Assembly: GCA_937892135.1 (NCBI GenBank)
Contig: CALAUK010000121.1
Span: 1-22,368 of the forward strand
Direction of reading: 5' to 3'
DNA length: 22,368 nt
Source of the DNA: an uncultured Clostridia bacterium
Lineage (GTDB): Bacteria > Bacillota > Clostridia > UBA1381 > UMGS1253
Within the stretch, counting starts at the first letter, position 1. Each line of letters opens with the position of its first letter. This document shows positions 1 through 6,376 of this stretch, piece by piece. The position numbers and the translations under genes are program-made. The notes under the pieces were generated by a model, which was given only the letters and a program-made list of their open reading frames with translations, made no database searches and was not told the origin of the DNA.

Positions 1-444
1 GAGCATCGCTTTTAAAGTTTTTTCAATTTCAGCTGCCGTCTCTATGTCCTTTGCAATAATGAAAATCGTGTCGTCGCCTGCAATAGAGCCGACAATTTTA
101 TCTCCAAGACAGCTGTCAATCGCCACACACGCTGCCTGAGCCATTCCCGTAAGCGTTTTTACAACAACAGTATTCATGGCCGCCTCAATGCTCATAACCG
201 AATGAGAAAACACAACTCTGTGCTTTGCATTTGAACCAACAACACTGTTTGGAAGTGTGTATTTATATCCTCCGTCAACGCCTGCTGATACCTTAACAAG
301 ACCAAGCTGCTTTATATCTCTTGACACCGTTGCCTGAGTAACCTTAAAGCCGCTTTCCTTAAGCTTTTGTGTTATATCCGCCTGAGTAACCGTGTTTGTC
401 TGAGATATTATATCAAGTATTTTTTCATGCCTTTTATTTTTCAT
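1..444 (-). CDS. argR: Arginine repressor ArgR (3' end cut by window edge)
   Basis: Arginine-responsive transcription factor that controls arginine biosynthesis and catabolism genes, acting as a hexamer on ARG boxes. The frame is open for 148 codons from ATG 444-442 to the window edge; family members are about 150 residues, so only the last few residues are missing. The N-terminal winged helix shows the recognition segment QATVSRDIKQLG (residues 37-48). The C-terminal arginine-binding/oligomerisation domain shows the conserved AGDDTIF (122-128), whose paired aspartates contact arginine in known ArgR proteins. A GGAGC-like RBS lies at 451-456. The gene starts 15 bp after the nadK stop, so it is co-transcribed with nadK; this order (nadK-argR, often followed by recN) is common in Firmicutes. 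An ARG box in the operon promoter suggests autoregulation. Confidence 0.96.
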   Translation of the reverse strand, partial: MKNKRHEKILDIISQTNTVTQADITQKLKESGFKVTQATVSRDIKQLGLVKVSAGVDGGYKYTLPNSVVGSNAKHRVVFSHSVMSIEAAMNTVVVKTLTGMAQAACVAIDSCLGDKIVGSIAGDDTIFIIAKDIETAAEIEKTLKAML

Positions 445-459
445 AAAAAAGCTCCTTTC

Positions 460-1317
460 TTATGCTCTTCCTCTTTGGTTAAGCTTTCTTCTGACCGTTT
501 CGTAAAATCCTAAATTTTCAAGCTTGACTAGCTTTGTTTCGTGACTTGATTTTCTTATCTCAACCAAATCTCCGTGCGCAAGCTCACCGCCGTTTCTTCC
601 GTCAGAACTTATATACGCTCTGCACTCATCGCAGTTTTCTACTGTGACACTCATAATCTTATCACCGGGTATAACAACAGGTCTTGTGCTCATATTATGA
701 GGCGAAATTGCCGTAACCAGTATTGCACAAACTTCAGGTGAAATAATAGGACCGCCTACTGAAAGTGAATATCCCGTAGACCCCGTAGGCGTTGAAATGC
801 AAACTCCGTCTGCAACAAAATTATCTAGCTCAAATCCGTCAACCTTAAGAGTTGCATGCAAAATTCTTGAAAGTCCGCCTCGGGCAATAACCACATCATT
901 AAGAGAATGAAATACTGCATGAACTTTATTGTCTCTTATTATCCTTGTTTCTATCATCATTCGCTTTTCAATATTGTAATCGCCTTTTATAATTCTCTCA
1001 AAGTATTCATCAAACATACTTTTTTCAAGCTCTGCCAGAAAGCCTAAGTGGCCTAAATTAATTCCCAGGATTGGTATGTCTGCACCGAGCATCTTTTCAA
1101 CTGCGGACAAAAGCGTTCCATCTCCACCGAGGCTTATAACTATATCAGCACCGCACTTTAAAAGCTCTTCTTTTGAAAGAGCACAAGCACCCTCGATATC
1201 ATTATATATGTCTTCTATATACACAACGCACTCTTTTGAAAACTTTTTTGCAGCATACTTTAAAAACTCTAAAGCATTATCCCTTTTAGCATTTGGAATT
1301 AATACTACTTTCTTCAT
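460..1317 (-). CDS. nadK: NAD kinase
   Basis: ATP-dependent (or polyphosphate-dependent) NAD kinase making NADP in the cytoplasm. The protein has 285 residues, normal for bacterial NadK. Visible hallmarks are the GGDGT motif (residues 64-68) with the catalytic Asp66, NLGHLGFLAE just after it, the N-D pair in SLNDVVIARG, and the conserved ADGVCISTPTGSTGYSLSVGGP region (cited here as a block around residues 170-190) that forms the NAD site. The ATG at 1317 follows a GGTGGTG RBS. It is the first gene of the nadK-argR operon, under the promoter at 1373-1401 and the ARG box at 1344-1361. Nothing is unusual in the protein. Confidence 0.97.
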   Translation of the reverse strand: MKKVVLIPNAKRDNALEFLKYAAKKFSKECVVYIEDIYNDIEGACALSKEELLKCGADIVISLGGDGTLLSAVEKMLGADIPILGINLGHLGFLAELEKSMFDEYFERIIKGDYNIEKRMMIETRIIRDNKVHAVFHSLNDVVIARGGLSRILHATLKVDGFELDNFVADGVCISTPTGSTGYSLSVGGPIISPEVCAILVTAISPHNMSTRPVVIPGDKIMSVTVENCDECRAYISSDGRNGGELAHGDLVEIRKSSHETKLVKLENLGFYETVRRKLNQRGRA

Positions 1318-1343
1318 GATTTCACCACCATCTGTTTTCCGTT

Positions 1344-1361
1344 TTTGAATATTTATTCATT
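1344..1361 (-). promoter_or_regulatory. ARG box (ArgR operator) in nadK-argR promoter
   Basis: Read on the minus strand the site is AAATGAATAAATATTCAA, which matches the Bacillus/Clostridia ARG box pattern (TGAATA... ATTCA arms, A/T-rich centre). The core TGAATAAATATTCA is palindromic at 12 of 14 positions. It sits roughly at +5 to +22 relative to the start predicted from the -10 at 1373-1378, a position where bound ArgR would block transcription. That argR is in the same operon makes autoregulation the simplest reading. The match is seen in sequence; binding is inferred. Confidence 0.75.
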
Positions 1362-1372
1362 TTAATATATTT

Positions 1373-1401
1373 ATTATACACAATTTTTGAAAGCTTTGCA
1401 A
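1373..1401 (-). promoter_or_regulatory. Sigma-A promoter of nadK-argR
   Basis: On the minus strand TTGCAA (1401-1396), a 17-nt spacer, and TATAAT (1378-1373). The -10 is a perfect match and the -35 matches at four of six positions. The nadK start lies about 55 nt downstream. Confidence 0.8.
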
Positions 1402-1411
1402 TACCCAAAAT

Positions 1412-1447
1412 AAAAAGTGGCGGAAAATACAATTTCCGCCACTTTTT
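1412..1447 (-). terminator. Intrinsic terminator after dnaI
   Basis: Perfect 15-bp stem, 1412-1426 paired with 1433-1447, with a 6-nt loop and the core GTGGCGGAAA/TTTCCGCCAC. On the minus strand it ends in a T-rich stretch. It overlaps the dnaI stop codon and separates dnaD-dnaI from nadK-argR. Confidence 0.9.
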
Positions 1448-2424
1448 TAAAACTTTTCTCTTAAATCCTCGCCTTTAAAATTCATAATATCAAAATACTG
1501 CATAAGTCTTGAATGGATACGCTCAGAATACGTTTTTGCAATTTCAGAAAGATTATAGTTTGTGTTTATAATAGTTTTTCTGCCTGCTAAAATTCTGTCA
1601 TTTAAAAGCTCAAACAAAAACGCTGTCATCTGGTTGTTCGTTGCCTCTGCTCCCAAATCATCTATAATAAGAAGGTCACACTCTTTTAAGCTTTCAATTT
1701 CCTTTCTTGCCTCAGGCGAAGATATGCGGTTAAAAATATAGTCCATATAATTTCCAAACATCGTTACCGCACTGTTATAAATAACATATCCGCCGTCATC
1801 AATAACTTCTTTTGCAATACAAACTGACAAAAAAGTCTTTCCAAGGCCTGCTCCGCCATACATAAAAAGACCTTTTTCTTCATTTTTGAAGTTCTTTGCA
1901 TATTTTTTGCAAAAATCAAGGTTTTGCTTTGCAATATCCCTTGGCGACACACCTTTAACTTTTTCATCAGAGAAAAGATAAAGATTAAATTTGTCAAAGC
2001 TCTGTGTTTTTAAAAGCTCACAAAGATTTGATTCCTTATATGCCTCTTCTCTTAGTCTTATTTTAAAGCACTCGCACTCTTTTCCGTCATTATAGCCTGT
2101 ATCCTCGCAAAAAGGGCAGTTATAATGAATATCAGTGTAGTCTTCGGGAAATCCTCCCGAAACAAGAAGCTTTTTTCTCTCTTCTTTAAGATATAAAAGC
2201 TTTTCTTTAACCATTTCGGTAAATTCTTTTGCACGGCCCGGATTTTCAAGTATCAAAGAAACCATCTGGCTTCCCATAATTGAAATTTCTTTATCCATCT
2301 CTTCTATCTTGGGAATTTTTTTATAAACCTCTTCGAGACACATATTCCGCCTGCGTATCTGAACCATCTTAAACTGCTCAAAGTCCTGTTTAACTTTTTC
2401 GTATACCTTTGCGCTGTATCCCAT
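1447..2424 (-). CDS. dnaI: DnaI/DnaC-type helicase loader
   Basis: AAA+ ATPase that loads the replicative helicase during initiation and restart in Firmicutes. The protein has 325 residues. A helical N-terminal region (1-95) is followed by a cysteine cluster (C103, C106, C117, C119) that looks like the zinc-binding element of DnaI-type loaders. Next come Walker A GGAGLGKT (190-197), Walker B LLIIDDLGAE (251-260), and a sensor-type RIHSRLMQ near the C terminus. The gene starts 3 bp after the dnaD stop, and its GGGAGGA RBS lies within the dnaD 3' end, so the two are translationally linked. The dnaD-dnaI pairing fits a primosome role; the alternative, an IstB-type transposon helper, is unlikely because no transposase is nearby. 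Confidence 0.9.
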   Translation of the reverse strand: MGYSAKVYEKVKQDFEQFKMVQIRRRNMCLEEVYKKIPKIEEMDKEISIMGSQMVSLILENPGRAKEFTEMVKEKLLYLKEERKKLLVSGGFPEDYTDIHYNCPFCEDTGYNDGKECECFKIRLREEAYKESNLCELLKTQSFDKFNLYLFSDEKVKGVSPRDIAKQNLDFCKKYAKNFKNEEKGLFMYGGAGLGKTFLSVCIAKEVIDDGGYVIYNSAVTMFGNYMDYIFNRISSPEARKEIESLKECDLLIIDDLGAEATNNQMTAFLFELLNDRILAGRKTIINTNYNLSEIAKTYSERIHSRLMQYFDIMNFKGEDLREKF

Positions 2425-2427
2425 AAC

Positions 2428-3399
2428 TTAACTATCCTCCCTGAGCCTCTGCTCTATTTTCTTTCTCGCATTTTCTTCTATGCGAGCAAAATCATATCGG
2501 CCCGAATTGTAAATTTCATAATCATTTTTGCCGCCTGTGCTTCTTTTTTCCTTGCCTGCGGACTTCTTTTTAAAATCTTCCACGCTCTTTTTTGCATCCT
2601 CTGCGGTTTTAATTCCCTGTTCACTCCAGGCTATTAAAACCGTATTCATATAAGCGAATGCAAGCTTTCCTGTTTTAGACACAGTATAGTCAAAAGCATA
2701 CGAAACCAATTCTTCCGAAAAGCCCATTTCATACCACGAATCAACATACCTCTGTTCAGTAGGCGTGTAGTTTCTCTGACCTATGCCAAAAATATTTTTT
2801 ATGCTGTATGCATATTTGTTCTTTTTATTTTTTCTTTCTATGTACTCATCTGCCATCTCACAGCTTACAATTCCCATCTCAGACCAGGAAATTGCAACCT
2901 TTTCAACATACCTTAAATCCTTCTTGCCCAAATCGGCACAGTATCGAAGAAGCCTTAAAATAAGCTCAACGCTCATACCGAGCCAGTCATATAGTCCGTA
3001 AAGAATTATAGTAGAATTAGCAGAGGGTAGTTTTCCTAATATTTTCTGAGAGGAAACCAAAAGCATCTGAAGCTCCTCGCTCTCTGCAATTATATCCAAA
3101 ACTGCATCCTGCTCGTAATGCGGAGGCTCATCTTCGCTTTTTTCCAAGACATCAAACTGCATTTTTCCGCCATCGGTTTTTAAAAGTCCCAGCTCTTCAA
3201 AAAAGCCTATCGCGCTTTTTACGGTGTCTTCTTCCACTCCCAATACAGCTGCAATCTTTTTATTGTCTGTTTTCTTTTCCTTTGCAGTATATTTTGCATA
3301 TATGTAAATTTTTAAATAATCTGCTCTAAGCCCCGGAAGAACATTTTTAACAAAAGACTCCGAAAGAAGCACATCGCCACTTGTTTTCTGTGCGCTCAC
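2428..3399 (-). CDS. dnaD: DnaD-domain primosomal protein
   Basis: Replication initiation/restart scaffold that helps remodel DNA and recruit the DnaI-helicase complex. The protein has 323 residues and starts at GTG 3399 with a GGGGGAGG RBS four bases upstream. Residues 15-85 look like the N-terminal winged-helix (DDBH1) domain, with KKIAAVLGVEEDTVKSAI as its helix-turn-helix. Two copies of the C-terminal DnaD/DnaB_2 signature YxxxIxxxW are visible: YVEKVAISW (164-172) and YMNTVLIAW (250-258), each followed by SE(M/Q)GI. The end is Lys/Arg-rich. The tandem repeat resembles DnaB-type helicase co-loaders as well as DnaD, so the exact orthology is open. It is the first gene of the dnaD-dnaI operon. 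Confidence 0.88.
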   Translation of the reverse strand: MSAQKTSGDVLLSESFVKNVLPGLRADYLKIYIYAKYTAKEKKTDNKKIAAVLGVEEDTVKSAIGFFEELGLLKTDGGKMQFDVLEKSEDEPPHYEQDAVLDIIAESEELQMLLVSSQKILGKLPSANSTIILYGLYDWLGMSVELILRLLRYCADLGKKDLRYVEKVAISWSEMGIVSCEMADEYIERKNKKNKYAYSIKNIFGIGQRNYTPTEQRYVDSWYEMGFSEELVSYAFDYTVSKTGKLAFAYMNTVLIAWSEQGIKTAEDAKKSVEDFKKKSAGKEKRSTGGKNDYEIYNSGRYDFARIEENARKKIEQRLREDS

Positions 3400-3441
3400 T
3401 TAACCTCCCCCTCTCTCAAGTAAAATTCGCCATTTTATATT

Positions 3442-3470
3442 AGTATAACACATTATTTTTATTTTGCATA
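3442..3470 (-). promoter_or_regulatory. Possible promoter of dnaD-dnaI
   Basis: On the minus strand TATACT at 3447-3442 is a good -10, but the hexamer 17 nt upstream (TATGCA, 3470-3465) is a poor -35. It is placed about 40 nt before the dnaD GTG. Tentative. Confidence 0.4.
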
Positions 3471-3490
3471 TACTTTTTTAAAATTTTGTA

Positions 3491-3517
3491 ACCGATTTTT
3501 TTATACGGCATATTATA
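3491..3517 (+). promoter_or_regulatory. Possible sigma-K-like promoter of the Cys-rich small protein
   Basis: AC (3491-3492), a 16-nt gap, then CATATTATA (3509-3517) fits the mother-cell sporulation pattern AC-N16-CATANNNTA. The motif carries little information in AT-rich DNA. An overlapping weak sigma-A reading (TTGTAA 3486-3491 with TATTAT 3511-3516, 19-nt spacer) is also possible. Confidence 0.35.
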
Positions 3518-3586
3518 TACTACAAGCAAATGATGAAGAGAATCTTTCTTAAAACTTCCATTCTTTCCCTGAAAGGAGGCTTATAT

Positions 3587-3715
3587 ATGGGTTGCTTCTT
3601 TGGAAATGGCTGTGGTGACAACTGTAGCTGGATTTTGTGGCTTATCATTATCCTTGTTGTTCTTAGCTGCTGCTGCAACAACGACAGAAACCGCGACGGC
3701 TGCGGTTGTAACTAA
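3587..3715 (+). CDS. Small Cys/Gly-rich single-helix membrane protein
   Basis: A 42-residue protein. The ATG at 3587 is chosen over the upstream in-frame ATG 3530 because a strong GAAAGGAGG RBS (3571-3579) lies 7-8 bases before it. Residues 1-13 are Gly/Cys-rich (MGCFFGNGCGDNC), 14-26 form a hydrophobic helix (SWILWLIIILVVL), and 27-42 are Cys- and Asn-rich, starting SCCCNN and ending GCGCN. The layout recalls YjcZ-like small spore-coat-associated proteins of Firmicutes, but no family can be assigned from sequence alone. Eight of its 42 residues are Cys. It stands alone, with its own terminator and a possible sporulation promoter. Confidence 0.75.
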   Translation: MGCFFGNGCGDNCSWILWLIIILVVLSCCCNNDRNRDGCGCN

Positions 3716-3736
3716 CCACTTATAAACAAAAGAAAG

Positions 3737-3778
3737 GCGGTGGGATAAATCCCACCGCTTATTTTTATTATTTTTTTA
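3737..3778 (+). terminator. Intrinsic terminator after the Cys-rich small protein
   Basis: GCGGTGGGA (3737-3745), TAAA loop, TCCCACCGC (3750-3758), then a T-rich tail to 3778. A strong GC-rich 9-bp stem. Confidence 0.93.
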
Positions 3779-3785
3779 AAATCTA

Positions 3786-3815
3786 TTGACATATACCCGT
3801 TTTTTATTGTATAAT
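3786..3815 (+). promoter_or_regulatory. Consensus promoter of the tRNA pair
   Basis: Perfect -35 TTGACA (3786-3791) and perfect -10 TATAAT (3810-3815) with an 18-nt spacer. tRNA-Asp begins 18 nt downstream. Confidence 0.93.
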
Positions 3816-3833
3816 AGCTTTCGGCATCAACTT

Positions 3834-3910
3834 GGCCCGGTAGTTCAGTTGGTTAGAACGCCAGCCTGTCACGCTGGAGGTCGTGGGTTCGAGCCCCATC
3901 CGGGTCGCCA
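3834..3910 (+). tRNA. tRNA-Asp (GTC)
   Basis: A 77-nt cloverleaf with encoded CCA. The acceptor stem GGCCCGG pairs with CCGGGTC (one G-U), the anticodon stem CCAGC/GCTGG encloses loop CTGTCAC with anticodon GTC at 3868-3870, and the T loop is GTTCGAG. Confidence 0.97.
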
Positions 3911-3914
3911 TTTT

Positions 3915-3990
<76 letters not shown>

Positions 3991-3996
3991 GAAAAT

Positions 3997-4023
3997 GCAT
4001 CGACTTTTGTCGGTGCTTTTTTT
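3997..4023 (+). terminator. Terminator of the tRNA operon
   Basis: GCATCGAC (3997-4004), TTTT loop, GTCGGTGC (4009-4016) with one G-U pair, then seven T (4017-4023). Confidence 0.92.
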
Positions 4024-4100
4024 GTGCCATTATAAAAAGTGCCCAAAAAAGTTTTCTCCTAACTTTTTCCATTTTTTCAGGTTATTTTTATCAAAAATTT

Positions 4101-4118
4101 AAAAATTGCACAATTTTT
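4101..4118. repeat. Inverted repeat upstream of the PucR/CdaR-type gene
   Basis: AAAAATTG-CA-CAATTTTT, perfect 8-bp arms, ending 12 nt before the -35 of the next gene. It could be an operator; AT-rich palindromes are also expected by chance here. Confidence 0.35.
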
Positions 4119-4130
4119 TATAAAAAATTC

Positions 4131-4159
4131 TTGCATTTTGTCTCAAAATAGTATATTAT
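4131..4159 (+). promoter_or_regulatory. Promoter of the PucR/CdaR-type regulator
   Basis: TTGCAT (4131-4136), 17-nt spacer, TATTAT (4154-4159). The gene starts at 4278, leaving a leader of about 110 nt in which I see only a weak inverted repeat. Confidence 0.65.
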
Positions 4160-4277
4160 ATATATGTATATTTTGTTTGGTTTATAAATTCAGTCTTTTT
4201 CTATTATGAAAAATTCACAAAAGAATTGAATGTATAAATTGGCAAAGCTTAATTTTAGTTTGTGGAGGAGTTTAACT

Positions 4278-5363
4278 ATGTTGAAAAAAACTTTTCAGAA
4301 TGTTATTAATCAGATGGATGCATTTTTAACATCCCCCGTAGGCGTTATGGATAGCGAAGGCTTTGTTCTGGCAACAAATGCCTCAGAAAATATGACAGAC
4401 TATGCAAACGATTTTGTTACTACTGTTTCAGACTGTCTTCAGCTTCACAGCTGCCGAGGCTACAATCTTTGCGGTATAAGCAAAACTAATAAGCCTGACT
4501 ACATAGTATACGTAAAGGGTAATGACGAGGAATCAAAAAGAACTTGTATGGTTTTGTCTGTTGCTCTTAATAACATAAGACTTTTCTACGATGATAAGTA
4601 TGATAAAACAATCTTTATAAAGAACATTATCTCCGATAACACTCTTCCCCTTGACCTTCATCAGCGTTCAAGGGAGCTTCGTATGGAGTTTGAAGAAAAG
4701 AGAGTTGTATTCTTGGTTAAGGTGCTTGACGCTGAAGACATTTCCGTTCTTGATATATTTATGGAAATGTATCCCGAGCAGGAAACTGACTTCATTTTCA
4801 GTATGGACGATAATACCTTTGTTTTAGTTAAGGCTATCGATGATGACACAACTGAAAATGATTTAGAGGATATCGCTCAGGTTATCGTTGATAATTTAAA
4901 CAGCGAAGCACTTACAAACGTTTTAATAGGTATCTCAACTCCTGCAGATAACCTTAATATGCTTGCATCAGCATACAAGGAAGCTCAGGTTGCATTGGAG
5001 ATTGGTAGAGTATTTAACAGCGAAAAATACATTTTAAGCTACAAGAGCTTAGGCGTTGGCAGACTTATTTATCACCTGCCCACACGTCTTTGCCAGCTTT
5101 TCTTGCAGGAAGTTCTAACCAAAAAAGGTCTTGATGCATTAGATGAAGAAATTATAACCACAATTTTTGAGTTCTTCAAAAATGACCTTAATGTTTCAGA
5201 AACAGCAAGACAGCTTTATATCCACAGAAACACTCTTGTTTATCGTCTGGACAAGGTTCAGAATACTATAGGTCTTGACCTTCGTAAGTTTGACGATGCG
5301 GTTGTGTTTAAAGTAGCTATGATGGTTAACCAGTATCTTGAGGCTAACCCGATGAAGCTTTAA
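4278..5363 (+). CDS. PucR/CdaR-family transcriptional regulator
   Basis: A 361-residue regulator. ATG 4278 is preferred over an upstream in-frame ATG at 4230 because GTGGAGGAG (4262-4270) sits 7 bases before it. The C-terminal 60 residues carry the PucR-type helix-turn-helix: LNVSETARQLYIHRNTLVYR followed by LDKVQNTIGLDLR, with the family hallmark HRNTLxYRL. Residues 1-120 look like a small sensor domain (PVGVMDSEGFVLATN is typical of diacid/PAS-like input domains), and the middle resembles the degenerate GGDEF-like segment of CdaR proteins. The effector is unknown. The next genes are ftsE-ftsX-M23-ctpA, so it may regulate them, but hairpins at 5379-5436 separate it from ftsE and the link is inferred from position only. 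Confidence 0.85.
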   Translation: MLKKTFQNVINQMDAFLTSPVGVMDSEGFVLATNASENMTDYANDFVTTVSDCLQLHSCRGYNLCGISKTNKPDYIVYVKGNDEESKRTCMVLSVALNNIRLFYDDKYDKTIFIKNIISDNTLPLDLHQRSRELRMEFEEKRVVFLVKVLDAEDISVLDIFMEMYPEQETDFIFSMDDNTFVLVKAIDDDTTENDLEDIAQVIVDNLNSEALTNVLIGISTPADNLNMLASAYKEAQVALEIGRVFNSEKYILSYKSLGVGRLIYHLPTRLCQLFLQEVLTKKGLDALDEEIITTIFEFFKNDLNVSETARQLYIHRNTLVYRLDKVQNTIGLDLRKFDDAVVFKVAMMVNQYLEANPMKL

Positions 5364-5378
5364 AGTAAATATCTCATA

Positions 5379-5440
5379 AACCGAATTTTTATAAAATTTG
5401 GTTTGGTTTAATCGGGCGACAGCACATCGCCCGATTTGTT
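5379..5440 (+). terminator. Double hairpin between the regulator and ftsE (weak terminator or attenuator)
   Basis: First hairpin: AACCGAATTT (5379-5388) with AAATTTGGTT (5394-5403), one G-U. Second: AATCGGGCGA (5410-5419) with TCGCCCGATT (5427-5436), loop CAGCACA. The second stem is strong, but it is followed only by TGTT, so termination may be partial. No good promoter is visible before ftsE, so read-through may supply ftsEX. Confidence 0.6.
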
Positions 5441-5491
5441 CGTAAAAATATTTTATCCGCCCAGACGGGCTGAAAGGTTTTGGAACTTATT

Positions 5492-6376
5492 ATGATATAT
5501 TTTAAGAATGTCAGAAAAGAGTACCCCGATGGTACTGTTGCACTTGATAATATAAACTTTCACATAAAAAAAGGCGAATTTGTATATATAGTAGGTCCCT
5601 CAGGTGCAGGTAAGTCAACGCTTACCAAGCTTTTGATGCACGAAGAGCTTCCCTCTTCAGGTGATATTACTATAAATAATCAAAAGGTTAACACATTAAA
5701 GCCTCAGCAAATCCCCTATCTTCGCCGTGACATAGGAGTTATTTTTCAGGACTTCCGTCTTTTGGATGACAGAACGGTTTTTGAAAATGTAGCCTTTGCT
5801 ATGCGCGTTGTAGGTGCTTCAAAAAAAGAAATACGCAATCAGGTTCCGCAGCTTTTAAGTATGGTTGGACTTTCAAAAAAATCAAAGCTTCTTCCTACTC
5901 AGCTGTCACGTGGCGAAGCGCAGAGAGTTGCAGTTGCAAGAGCTTTGGCAAACAATCCTCCCGTGCTTGTTGCAGACGAGCCAACCGCAAGTCTTCCTCC
6001 AAAGACATCTTTTGAAATAGTTGAGCTTTTAGAAGACATTAACAGACGCGGAACAACAGTTATTATGTCTACACATTCAAAAGACATAGTTGATAACAAG
6101 AAAAAGAGAGTTTTGGAAATTTACGACGGAAAGCTTATCCGTGATGAATACAGCGGTGGCTATGATCACGAGAACACCCCCGAAATACCCGAAGAGCCTG
6201 TAAAAGAAGCAGTGGTTGAAGAAGGTGCTTCTCCCGAAATCAAAGATGAGGCTCCATCTTCGGCAAGCTTTTCTGAGACATACAGCATGTATTTTAAAAC
6301 CTTAAAGTCTTTTAATAAAATCGAAGACGATGAGGAAAAAGAAACTTTAGTTGGCGGAGGTAATACAAATGAATAA
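5492..6376 (+). CDS. ftsE: Cell-division ABC ATPase FtsE (atypical motifs, C-terminal tail)
   Basis: ATPase of the FtsEX complex, which couples cytoplasmic ATP use to activation of cell-wall hydrolases. Starting at ATG 5492 (an upstream TTG at 5480 is possible) it has 294 residues; the usual FtsE is about 220-230. Walker A GPSGAGKST (35-43), Q-loop Gln86 in IFQDFRLL, Walker B VLVADE (158-163) and H-loop His195 (STHSKD) are intact. The signature reads LSRGEAQR instead of LSGGEQQR (residues 138-145), and the D-loop reads ASLPP (166-170) where family members have GNLDP. Residues 222-294 are an extra acidic, Pro/Glu-rich tail. It overlaps ftsX by 8 bp, the classic arrangement. ATP hydrolysis may be weakened, but that is inference. 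Confidence 0.93.
   Translation: MIYFKNVRKEYPDGTVALDNINFHIKKGEFVYIVGPSGAGKSTLTKLLMHEELPSSGDITINNQKVNTLKPQQIPYLRRDIGVIFQDFRLLDDRTVFENVAFAMRVVGASKKEIRNQVPQLLSMVGLSKKSKLLPTQLSRGEAQRVAVARALANNPPVLVADEPTASLPPKTSFEIVELLEDINRRGTTVIMSTHSKDIVDNKKKRVLEIYDGKLIRDEYSGGYDHENTPEIPEEPVKEAVVEEGASPEIKDEAPSSASFSETYSMYFKTLKSFNKIEDDEEKETLVGGGNTNE

Noticed and set aside
1447..2424. IstB-type transposon ATPase
   Set aside because: The AAA+ core is similar, but the dnaD pairing, N-terminal Cys cluster and lack of a transposase or terminal repeats favour a helicase loader.
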